DNA of 6,096 nt from Acidobacteriota bacterium (GCA_019510535.1 JAEKKE010000220.1:1-6096), one strand, 5' to 3'; positions 1 through 5,961 are shown, numbered from the stretch's first letter. The notes: generated from the letters alone by a model not told the origin. Numbers and translations: made by a program.

Positions 1-761
1 GGGATTGGTCGATGCGTTGAAGGTCGAGGTCCGATAATCACCGAGCAGATATTCGTTCAGTGAGATGTTGCGCTGATCGAAGGTGTGCGAGAGCACCAGG
101 CCCGAGTCTCCGGGGACCTCCAGCGTCGGCTGCTGTGGCTGGAAGATCTGGCTCCACAGGGGATGCGGAGGAGGAGCGGCCGCCGCCGCTGGAGTTGCAT
201 GATTCCGGATCAGCACTCCCGTCAGCGCGAGGGCCGGCGCGGCACACAGCAGCCACGGAACCAGGCTGTTTATAGCGCGGGTCTTCGGTGGTGATGCTAC
301 TTCCGCAGGGAGAACTGGTATCTCTCGGACAGGGGGTACAGGTGCGACAGGCTCCGCGGTGTGGCGCGGAGTGAAGACAGGAATATAGCTGCCCTTCGGG
401 ATGATGACGCGCAGAACTTCTTCGGCGCCCTCCTGCTCGAAGTACATCTCCAGCCGCTGCCGCAGACGGCTCGCCTGGGTGCGGACGATGCCGTCGATGG
501 AGGAGTCGTAGTCCGGCGATCCGATCTGCCGAAGACAGCCTGCCCGATCTTCTGTTCGTTCAGCTCCGCTTCACGGCCCTGGAAGGTAACGTCGCAAACA
601 TAGGTCAGCAGAGAACAGAGCCGTTCGCTCCGGGCAAAGGTCGGAGAGGCGAGGATACGCCGTATCAACTCGCGTTGTGCGCTCTCCGGCCAGTCTGTCA
701 CAGAAGCCGTGCGTGCAGACCAAGGGGAGTCTACGGAGCGATCTTGCTTCGCCGTGAGCAT
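1..761 (-). pseudogene. Frameshifted, left-truncated gene for a membrane-anchored regulator-like protein
   Basis: Read from ATG at 761, the first 80 codons (to 522) encode a conserved module with FARSERLCSLLTYV, then LNEQKIGQAVFGRS. An extra GATCG then shifts the frame, and the shifted product ends at TAG 299-297 (154 aa). Dropping five bases resumes the family sequence at 516: PDYDSSIDGIVRTQASRLRQ, RLEMYFEQEG, IPKGSYIPVF. That frame has 172 codons without a stop to the window edge. Restored residues about 30-130 match an N-terminal module that I recognise from many acidobacterial and rhizobial proteins, where it precedes TPR, cyclase or membrane-anchored domains and is thought to bind DNA. 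A proline-rich linker follows, then one transmembrane segment at about 164-183 (LVPWLLCAAPALALTGVLI) and an outer domain starting near PLWSQIFQPQQPTLEVPGDS. The C-terminus lies outside the window. The start is supported by the ORF limit but has only a weak Shine-Dalgarno. A sequencing or assembly error could mimic the frameshift. The regulatory role is inferred from family and divergent position. Confidence 0.8.
517..526. repeat. 5-bp tandem duplication causing the frameshift
   Basis: CGATC occurs twice head to tail (517-521 and 522-526; GATCGGATCG on the coding strand). Deleting one unit converts G-R-S-D-R-R-T into G-R-S-P-D-Y-D, exactly the motif expected after VFGR in this family, and opens the frame to the window edge. 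The duplication is therefore very likely the only lesion within the visible part of the gene. Confidence 0.85.
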
Positions 762-785
762 GAGTTGCCGTCAGTCTACGCAGAT

Positions 786-816
786 CGTGTGAATGCGCCA
801 TGAACTAATTCACACG
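786..816. promoter_or_regulatory. 9-bp inverted repeat, candidate operator
   Basis: CGTGTGAAT (786-794) and ATTCACACG (808-816) are perfect reverse complements separated by 13 bases. The site lies between the divergent genes, 25 bases upstream of the minus-strand start. A further ATTCAC at 819-824 repeats the right half-site 11 bases further on, about one helical turn. The shape suggests binding by a dimeric regulator. Which protein binds is unknown; the TGTGA/TCACA halves resemble CRP sites but the spacing is wrong for CRP. Confidence 0.5.
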
Positions 817-824
817 GCATTCAC

Positions 825-838
825 TGTATCAAGATACA
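825..838. promoter_or_regulatory. 14-bp palindrome, candidate operator
   Basis: TGTATCAAGATACA is a perfect inverted repeat with 6-bp arms around an AA centre. On the minus strand it contains TTGATA (832-827), a reasonable -35 hexamer for the divergent regulator gene, but no convincing -10 sits at the right distance, so I do not call a promoter. Compact palindromes of this type are common for TetR-, GntR- and PadR-like repressors. The regulator is not identifiable here. Confidence 0.45.
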
Positions 839-989
839 TGAAGGTTAGGTAAACCATTTATTCCACAGCAGTTCACGCGTGTATCGCAGTTGTCGCCGTG
901 AATTCGCTTCTTCGCCGGAAGCGTCGCTGCTATTCCTCTCCCAACGGCCCCTTTCCTGACGCGTACCCAGAGACAAACATGCGCGGGCT

Positions 990-1027
990 TTCTGTTGGAA
1001 CCACTACTTCTGTTGGAAGCACTACTT
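990..1027 (+). repeat. 18-bp tandem repeat in the receptor leader
   Basis: Two 18-bp units (990-1007 and 1008-1025) differ at one base (C1001 versus G1019), and a partial third unit of two bases follows. Each unit begins TTCTGTTGGAA and continues into CACTAC. The repeat ends three bases before the Shine-Dalgarno of the receptor. It may be a pair of protein-binding sites or a leader element controlling translation. It also reads in frame as two related hexapeptides (SVGTTT, SVGSTT) if translation began at the GTG at 898. Confidence 0.7.
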
Positions 1028-1029
1028 AT

Positions 1030-1033
1030 GGAG
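1030..1033 (+). promoter_or_regulatory. Shine-Dalgarno deciding the receptor start
   Basis: GGAG lies 8 bases before ATG 1042. The upstream in-frame candidates, GTG 898 and ATG 979, have no comparable site. Starting at either would put the hydrophobic signal sequence 30-60 residues into the protein instead of at its N-terminus. Confidence 0.7.
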
Positions 1034-1041
1034 CGAATGCA

Positions 1042-4000
1042 ATGACGCCGAACATAAACAAGAAACAACCTGCCCGATGGTATGGGCTACTTCTTCGCCT
1101 GGCCGTGTTGCTGATGCTGGCGGTCGGAGGCAGGCTCTATGCGCAGTTCGATTCGGGCGCGGTGCTGGGTACGATCAAGGATCCTTCGGGAGCGACCATC
1201 AACGGAGCATCGGTCGAACTGACCAATGCCGCCAAGGGCGTTAAGAGCACCCGTCAGACAGACGCAAGCGGATCCTATGAGTTCGACAGCGTACAGCCCG
1301 GCGACTACATCGTGACGGTGACCTCGTCTGGCTTCCAGAATCTGAAGACAGATACCTTCCGGGTAAACGTCGGAGCACGTCAGCGTGTCGACCTTACCCT
1401 CAGCGTCGGCCAGACCGGAGACAGTGTTACGGTGACGGGTGCGGCCGAACAACTGGAGACAGAGACCAGCGACCGCGGACAGACGATCCAGGGAACCGAG
1501 GCGGTGACCCTGCCGCTGAACGGCCGCTCGTATGCCGACCTGGCGCAACTGGTGCCGGGCGTTCGCCGCTCTCTGATCGCAACCGTTGCCTCCAATCCAC
1601 CGCGCGATGCCTCGTATAACGTCAACGGCCTTACCTCGATGGATAACAACTTCGTCCTCGACGGCATCGACAACAACGCCTACCAGGAAGCCAACCAGGG
1701 ATACTCGAATCAGGCCGTGATTCCGTCGCCGGACTCGCTGCAGGAGTTCAAGGTACAGACCGATAACTACTCGGCGGAGTATGGCCGCGCCGGCGGCGCT
1801 ATCGTCAACGCCACCACCCGCAGCGGAACCAATGCCTTTCACGGCGGAGTGTACGAGTACTTCCGCAACACAGTCCTGAACGCCTTCGGCCCCTTCTACG
1901 GAACCGGCATCAAGCCGACGCTGGTACAGAACCAGTTCGGCGGCACCTTCGGCGGGCCGGTGCTGCGTGACAAACTCTTCTTCTTCGTGGACTATGAAGG
2001 CCTGCGCGCCGTCTCACACTCCCTTACCACTGCAACCCTGCCGACCTCCGCTGAGCTGAACGGAATCTTTACGACCGACGGCACAGCGACGGGCACGCCG
2101 ATCCCGATCAAGAATCCCTACACCGGCGTGGTCTACAGCAACGGCCGTGTACCGCTCGGTGATCCGAACATCAATCCTGTCGCGCTGAAGGTCTTCAGCC
2201 TGCTGCCCTCGCCGAATATTCCCGGAGCCGCGTTGACCTCGGCGAACTACCAATATCTCCCTGCCGCGCCGACGGTGGACGATAAGGGCGATGGCCGCGT
2301 CGACTTCGTCCGCAACGATCGCCAGAACGGCTTCTTCCGTTACAGCCAGCGCGCCGTCACCTACTTCCAGCCTCCACCGTTCCCCGGTGCCGCCGGCGGT
2401 AACAGCAATGGAACCCTCTATGCCCGGACACGACAGCTCGCTGCCGGATATAACTGGACACTGACGCCCACTTCGATTCTGGAGATGCGCTTCGGTGAGA
2501 CCTGGACCGAGAGTGGAAAGTTCCCCATCTTCCTCGGCGCTACGAATCTGTTGGCGGGTATTCCGAACGTCCCGCAGGACCCTGCCTATACCGGCGGTCT
2601 GAGCCCGCAGTCTGTCTCCGGCTTCACGCAGTTCGGCGAGCAGGGAACCAATCCGCAGTTCAACAATCCAACGCAGGCAAATCCCAAGGTTAATTACACC
2701 TGGATCAGAGGCCGTCACAGTTTGAAGGTGGGCTATGAGTTCGGCTGGATGTCGCAGGCGATCTCCGACTTCCATCCGAAGTTCGGTTCGGATACCTATG
2801 CCGGCTCGTTCAGCTCGGCGGGCAGTGCGACCACAGCGCAGGCGGCGAACCTTGCGGACTTCCTCTTCGGCGCTCGCAGTAACTACCAGTTGAACGCTCC
2901 TAATGAGGTGAACTATCTGCGTTACTGGCACATGGGCTATCTGCAGGATGACTGGAAACCGCTGCCATCGCTGACGGTGAATCTTGGTTTCCGCTACGAG
3001 TTCATGACGCCGAACTACGAAGAGAACAACAAGCTCTACAACTTCGACCCGGTGAATAATCGCCTGCTGGCTGCCGGCAGCGGAACCGAGGTGAACAGCA
3101 CGGCACCAGGACACATCTATAACCTTCACTACGTCGGCGGTAACTCACTGGCCGATCGCGGTCTGGTCGATCCGAACTATAAGAACGTCGGTCCGCGTGT
3201 GGGCTTTGCCTACCAGGCGCTACCGAAGACAGTGATTCGCGGCGGTTACGCCATCAGCTATGCCTATCTCTTCCGCTTCGGCGGAGAGGGTTTGCTTGCC
3301 TATAACGGTCCAAACAACTATGCGGCGACATTGCCCGCGAACCAGACACCGAGCCAGGGCCTGTGCACCTCGCTGACGCAGGATCCCACGACCTGCTTCC
3401 GCAGAACGCAGGATGGCTATCAAACCAACTTTGCGGGACCAGTAAACTTCTCCACCACCAAGGCTCAGACGCGATATACGCCGAAGGACTTCAAGCCGGC
3501 GTATGTGCAGGCCTTCCATTTGTCGGTACAGCAGGAACTGCCTTATGACACCACGCTGGAAGTGGCGTACGTGGGCAATCACACCGTCCACATTCCGGCT
3601 CTTCTGGACTTCAACCAGGCCCGCCTGTGTCTGCCCAGCGAAGTTCCGGCTGCAGCGCAGGGCCAGTGCACGACGTCAGTACTCAACCGCCGGCCAATTG
3701 CCAACTTCTCGGACATCCTGACGGAGAGCAATGCGGGGTCTCTGATCTATCACTCGTTGCAGACCAAGCTGCAGCGGCGCTTCCGTGGCGGAGTCTTCCT
3801 CATCAACTCATTTACTTGGTCGCGCGGCATAGATCTGAACTCGGCTGATCTGGAGACACAGAACGGCGACAGTGCCATGATCAACAAGGCGAACCCGGCG
3901 GGTGATCGTGGACCTTCGGGCTACAACCAGCCGCTCAACAACACTACGTCGGCGATCGTCGATCTGCCGTTCGGCAAAGGACGCCGCTTCGGCTCATCCG

Positions 4001-4569
4001 CTCCTGGATGGCAGCAGCAGATCCTCGGTGGTTGGCAGCTGACCGGCATCAACGTGGTGACGAGCGGTGTGCCCATCAACCTGACCTATACGCCGAGCAG
4101 CAACCAGGTAGTGTCGACCACCAGCTCGGCGTATGCTATCCGGCCGAACCTTACCGGATCTCCGTCGGCAGTCTATGGCAAGACGTTGGTGAAGACGGCC
4201 AGCGCGTTGAACGGCTATCTGATCGCAGGCTCGGGAACCACTCCGCCTCCCGGTGTGTCGATTCCCGCGGGCACGCAGCTCTTCGGCAATGCGGGCCGCA
4301 ATATTCTGCGCGGACCGGCATTCGGCCAGTTCGATCTTTCGGCACACAAACGGTTTGCTCTGCCGAACGAACGATACAACGCCGAGTTCCGGATTGAGGC
4401 CTTCAATGTGCTCAATGCCACCAACTACATCAGCCCCTCTGCCAGCGTGGGGTCGGTGAATGCTACCTCAGGTGCACCGAGCTATAGCAGCAGCTTCGGC
4501 AGCTTCACCGGCAGCACCAGTGTGTATCCGTCACGTCAGGTGCAGCTTGTACTACGTATTGCGTTCTAA
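1042..4569 (+). CDS. Oar-like TonB-dependent outer-membrane receptor
   Basis: This 1175-aa protein is a probable outer-membrane transporter energised by TonB; its substrate is unknown. In order it shows: a basic N-terminus and hydrophobic segment (about 14-30) with likely cleavage near LYA-Q at 34/35; a carboxypeptidase-regulatory-like beta-sandwich (about 40-122; GAVLGTIKDPSGATINGASV, GSYEFDSVQPGDY); a TonB-box-like DSVTVTG at 127-133; a plug domain (about 142-267; LPLNGRSYADL, FVLDGIDNN, EYGRAGGAIVNATTRSGTN); and a long beta-barrel ending in the family's C-terminal pattern (FGNAGRNILRGPAFGQFD, FRIEAFNVLNATNY) with terminal phenylalanine (VLRIAF), the usual outer-membrane assembly signal. 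The length is normal for acidobacterial Oar-like receptors. ATG 1042 was chosen because it has a GGAG site and puts the signal peptide first. The frame is intact. It is divergent from the broken regulator-like gene and is followed by a strong terminator. Family assignment is firm; in other Acidobacteriota polysaccharide-derived ligands are often proposed for such receptors, but nothing here identifies the ligand. Confidence 0.93.
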   Translation: MTPNINKKQPARWYGLLLRLAVLLMLAVGGRLYAQFDSGAVLGTIKDPSGATINGASVELTNAAKGVKSTRQTDASGSYEFDSVQPGDYIVTVTSSGFQNLKTDTFRVNVGARQRVDLTLSVGQTGDSVTVTGAAEQLETETSDRGQTIQGTEAVTLPLNGRSYADLAQLVPGVRRSLIATVASNPPRDASYNVNGLTSMDNNFVLDGIDNNAYQEANQGYSNQAVIPSPDSLQEFKVQTDNYSAEYGRAGGAIVNATTRSGTNAFHGGVYEYFRNTVLNAFGPFYGTGIKPTLVQNQFGGTFGGPVLRDKLFFFVDYEGLRAVSHSLTTATLPTSAELNGIFTTDGTATGTPIPIKNPYTGVVYSNGRVPLGDPNINPVALKVFSLLPSPNIPGAALTSANYQYLPAAPTVDDKGDGRVDFVRNDRQNGFFRYSQRAVTYFQPPPFPGAAGGNSNGTLYARTRQLAAGYNWTLTPTSILEMRFGETWTESGKFPIFLGATNLLAGIPNVPQDPAYTGGLSPQSVSGFTQFGEQGTNPQFNNPTQANPKVNYTWIRGRHSLKVGYEFGWMSQAISDFHPKFGSDTYAGSFSSAGSATTAQAANLADFLFGARSNYQLNAPNEVNYLRYWHMGYLQDDWKPLPSLTVNLGFRYEFMTPNYEENNKLYNFDPVNNRLLAAGSGTEVNSTAPGHIYNLHYVGGNSLADRGLVDPNYKNVGPRVGFAYQALPKTVIRGGYAISYAYLFRFGGEGLLAYNGPNNYAATLPANQTPSQGLCTSLTQDPTTCFRRTQDGYQTNFAGPVNFSTTKAQTRYTPKDFKPAYVQAFHLSVQQELPYDTTLEVAYVGNHTVHIPALLDFNQARLCLPSEVPAAAQGQCTTSVLNRRPIANFSDILTESNAGSLIYHSLQTKLQRRFRGGVFLINSFTWSRGIDLNSADLETQNGDSAMINKANPAGDRGPSGYNQPLNNTTSAIVDLPFGKGRRFGSSAPGWQQQILGGWQLTGINVVTSGVPINLTYTPSSNQVVSTTSSAYAIRPNLTGSPSAVYGKTLVKTASALNGYLIAGSGTTPPPGVSIPAGTQLFGNAGRNILRGPAFGQFDLSAHKRFALPNERYNAEFRIEAFNVLNATNYISPSASVGSVNATSGAPSYSSSFGSFTGSTSVYPSRQVQLVLRIAF

Positions 4570-4586
4570 CTGAACTCAACCCTCCC

Positions 4587-4624
4587 AGGCCGGCAGAGCA
4601 CGGTTCTGCCGGCCTTTCTTTTTT
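4587..4624 (+). terminator. Strong intrinsic terminator after the receptor gene
   Basis: GGCCGGCAGA (4588-4597) pairs perfectly with TCTGCCGGCC (4605-4614) around a 7-base loop. A4587 pairs with T4615, giving an 11-bp stem. A T-rich tract (TTTCTTTTTT) follows directly. It begins 18 bases after the receptor stop codon and ends 29 bases before the next start codon. Confidence 0.93.
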
Positions 4625-4637
4625 CAAAAACGCTCTC

Positions 4638-4646
4638 AGGAAAGGA
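4638..4646 (+). promoter_or_regulatory. Shine-Dalgarno supporting the TTG start
   Basis: AGGAAAGGA lies 7 bases before TTG 4654. It supports this uncommon start codon, which is also the only start that keeps the twin-arginine signal. The next in-frame ATG would remove about 70 residues. Confidence 0.75.
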
Positions 4647-4653
4647 TCGTCCA

Positions 4654-5451
4654 TTGACCACTCATACCCGCCGTCAGTTTCTTCTCGACTCCTCTGCTAC
4701 CGCAGCCGCATCGCTGCTTCCGTCCTCGTTGCTCGCGAAAACCTCCGCGGTAGAAACACCAAAGATTCCCAATCGCGACACCACGCTCAAGTTCAACCCC
4801 GACGGAACGCCGCGTCCGTTTGCGGGGAATACGGTGATCTGTCATCTGCCGGTGCAGTCGGCGATGCGCGATGCGATGGTGACCCTCCATCAGGAGCTGA
4901 AGCGCTCGAGTTATCACGCCAAGCTGGGGCTTACTTCAACGGACAGCTATCACATGACGGTCTTCCCCGGAGCGAACGACCAGAACCGTTCTGCCTACGG
5001 ATGGCCATCGTATGTTCCTTCTGACGCTCCCATTGAGGTCTGCACCCGTATGGTGGGCGAGCGGATCGCAAGGAAACGCTTCGCATGCCAATTGCCGCTG
5101 CGCGTCCGTGTCGATCAGGAGTACACCATCAACTATCCGATGGCGTGCAGCCTTCGCCTGGTGGGAGCGGATGCGGAGGAAGACAAGAAGCTGCGGTCAC
5201 TGCGCGATCAGCTTGCGGAGGTCTTCGGCTTCCGCTTGAACGACCACGCGGAGTATCAGTTCCACATGACGATGTCGTACCAGATGGCTCCATTCACCGC
5301 GGAAGAGCGGAATGCCTATCGCGACCTGATGCGGGTGCATGTCAAGCGCATCGCTGAGGCTGTGCCGGTGCTGGAACTGGGTATTCCAGAGTTCTGCAGC
5401 TTCCCGGATATGTTCCGCTTCGAGCCGCAGCAGTTGCTGGTGTGTTCGTAG
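4654..5451 (+). CDS. Tat-exported DUF1868-type 2H phosphoesterase
   Basis: The 265-aa protein begins at TTG. Its N-terminus carries a twin-arginine motif (TRRQFLL, residues 5-11) followed by an alanine/serine/leucine-rich stretch and possible cleavage near residue 32, so export of a folded protein to the periplasm is likely. The body begins with LKFNPDGTPRPFAGNTVICH (45-64), which resembles DUF1868 proteins. Two H-x-T-x motifs, HMTV (H100, T102) and HMTM (H204, T206), about 100 residues apart, are the paired catalytic signature of the 2H phosphoesterase superfamily. Members of that superfamily act on 2',5'- or cyclic phosphodiester bonds of RNA ends and nucleotides; the substrate of the DUF1868 branch is not known to me. 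The gene follows the receptor after a terminator, with too little space for an ordinary promoter, so it may depend on read-through or on a promoter inside the receptor gene. Assignment to the superfamily is confident; export is likely; physiological role is open. Confidence 0.88.
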   Translation: MTTHTRRQFLLDSSATAAASLLPSSLLAKTSAVETPKIPNRDTTLKFNPDGTPRPFAGNTVICHLPVQSAMRDAMVTLHQELKRSSYHAKLGLTSTDSYHMTVFPGANDQNRSAYGWPSYVPSDAPIEVCTRMVGERIARKRFACQLPLRVRVDQEYTINYPMACSLRLVGADAEEDKKLRSLRDQLAEVFGFRLNDHAEYQFHMTMSYQMAPFTAEERNAYRDLMRVHVKRIAEAVPVLELGIPEFCSFPDMFRFEPQQLLVCS

Positions 5452-5593
5452 GTGGTTTTCTCTCACCTAAGTATGGATATCCAGTCGAGAAGCAGATTTC
5501 TCCGTTTCCTTCGGTCACGGTGAAATGACAAACAAAAGGTCCGAGCGGCGCTCGAATCGGGTGGGGGTAGCGGTCTTTCGGGGCAGGCACGAT
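5452..5593. other. Gene-free stretch with two small hairpins
   Basis: I see no gene here. TTTCTCCGT (5497-5505) and ACGGTGAAA (5517-5525) pair in 8 of 9 positions across an 11-base gap. CGAGC (5542-5546) and GCTCG (5550-5554) form a 5-bp stem with a 3-base loop. Neither is followed by a T-tract, so neither is a convincing terminator for the phosphoesterase gene. A TAGGTG/CACCTA pairing also overlaps that gene's stop codon (5449-5454 with 5464-5469). Confidence 0.45.
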
Positions 5594-5640
5594 AAGCGCT
5601 GAAGGCGCGCTCTATACCAGCCTGGGGCAACGCCCCAGGT
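5594..5640 (+). repeat. Outer arm A, left copy (47 bp)
   Basis: This is the exact reverse complement of 5859-5905. It contains a GCGC-TGAAG-GCGC hairpin (5596-5608) and a second, stronger one, CCTGGGGCAACGCCCCAGG (5621-5639; 8-bp stem, 3-base loop), joined by CTCTATACCAG. Confidence 0.95.
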
Positions 5641-5661
5641 TTCAGTGCCACACGATGTTAA

Positions 5662-5683
5662 AGGGCTGAAGGCCCGCTCTATA
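5662..5683 (+). repeat. Inner arm B, left copy (22 bp)
   Basis: It aligns with the first half of arm A at 20 of 22 positions. The hairpin is GGGC-TGAAG-GCCC (5663-5675), and the unit ends in CGCTCTATA as arm A does. The two differences from arm A are at paired positions in the stem, so the hairpin is kept. Confidence 0.85.
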
Positions 5684-5705
5684 ACTCTGCAGTGGAGGCA
5701 GATTC

Positions 5706-5758
5706 GCGCTAATGCGCAAACGTGTGGGAGCGGTGAACTTTAGTCCACGGTTTACCGT
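5706..5758. repeat. Small palindromes in the centre of the cluster
   Basis: Three short structures occur in a row: GCGC-TAAT-GCGC (5706-5717); GTGAAC-TTTA-GTCCAC (5733-5748, one A-C mismatch); and ACGGT-TT-ACCGT (5747-5758), which overlaps the second by two bases. They are unrelated in sequence to arms A and B and may belong to another repeat family. Their individual stems are weak. Confidence 0.4.
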
Positions 5759-5817
5759 TCAAAGAAGTTGGGCTTTCCTGTCCCAGATGGGCTCCTTCAG
5801 TCATTTGGCATGAGGAT

Positions 5818-5839
5818 TATAGATCGGGCCTTCAGCCCT
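5818..5839 (-). repeat. Inner arm B, right copy (22 bp)
   Basis: Read on the minus strand this matches 5662-5683 at 21 of 22 positions, the difference being A for C in CGATCTATA. The GGGC-TGAAG-GCCC hairpin is intact. Confidence 0.85.
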
Positions 5840-5858
5840 CAGACGTCTACTATCCGAG

Positions 5859-5905
5859 ACCTGGGGCGTTGCCCCAGGCTGGTATAGAGCGCGCCTTCAG
5901 CGCTT
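5859..5905 (-). repeat. Outer arm A, right copy (47 bp)
   Basis: This is the exact reverse complement of 5594-5640 and carries the same two hairpins (CCTGGGGC 5860-5867 with GCCCCAGG 5871-5878; GCGC with GCGC around CTTCA at 5891-5903). Two extra Ts follow it before ATC when compared with the left copy. Confidence 0.95.
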
Positions 5906-5945
5906 TTATCAGCAGCCTGTGAAGCCGTGCCCTTAAGCAAGACGG

Positions 5946-5961
5946 AGCGCCTTCGGGCGCT
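5946..5961. terminator. Hairpin with TTCG tetraloop, possible weak terminator
   Basis: AGCGCC (5946-5951) pairs perfectly with GGCGCT (5956-5961) around a TTCG loop, the very stable tetraloop type. On the plus strand TTTGTTGATT follows, a poor T-tract. On the minus strand it lies 45 bases beyond the stop of the gene entering from the right, without a T-tract. It might end transcripts from either side. Its sequence also resembles the hairpin half of arm A, so it may be a diverged repeat unit. Confidence 0.45.

Larger units (their letters stand above)
5594..5905. repeat. 312-bp nested inverted-repeat cluster (REP/MITE-like)
   Basis: Four related units are arranged as A and B pointing inward on the left, then B and A pointing inward on the right. 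The outer arms are identical over 47 bp; the inner arms match at 21 of 22 positions. The 134-bp centre (5684-5817) is not an inverted repeat of itself but holds further small hairpins. Similarity between the flanks continues weakly outward: CAGGC and GATAA occur on both sides with small length differences. I see no clear target-site duplication and no transposase gene. It could be a cluster of REP-type palindromes, a REPIN-like pair, or a non-autonomous miniature element. The repeat structure is certain; its class is not. Confidence 0.85.

Noticed and set aside
297..521. The shifted tail after residue 80 of the regulator-like protein as a genuine C-terminus
   Set aside because: The tail is arginine/serine-rich without family similarity, whereas the other frame continues the conserved motif perfectly.
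786..816. CRP/FNR-type binding site
   Set aside because: The half-sites resemble TGTGA/TCACA, but the spacing between them is far greater than the 6 bp that CRP requires.
898..1041. In-frame N-terminal extension of the receptor from GTG 898 or ATG 979
   Set aside because: Neither start has a good Shine-Dalgarno, and the extension would bury the signal peptide. ATG 1042 has GGAG at the right distance and puts the signal first.
829..1068. 79-codon minus-strand frame across the divergent control region
   Set aside because: Low-complexity composition, no family resemblance and no good ribosome-binding site; it overlaps the operators and receptor start.
1087..3591. Long open frames on the minus strand opposite the receptor (251, 371 and 123 codons)
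   Set aside because: They lie opposite a strongly supported gene, are rich in residues expected from antisense reading of GC-rich codons, and show no recognisable domain.
5449..5469. Terminator at the phosphoesterase stop codon
   Set aside because: Only a 6-bp stem (TAGGTG/CACCTA) with a 9-base loop and no T-tract.
5463..5651. Small minus-strand frames in the repeat region (62 and 82 codons) and 5850-6077 (75 codons)
   Set aside because: They translate the palindromic repeats and have no recognisable features; the last one overlaps the better-supported coding tail at 6007-6096.
5594..5905. CRISPR array
   Set aside because: The repeats are inverted rather than direct, only two per type occur, and spacer lengths are irregular (21, 134 and 19 bp).
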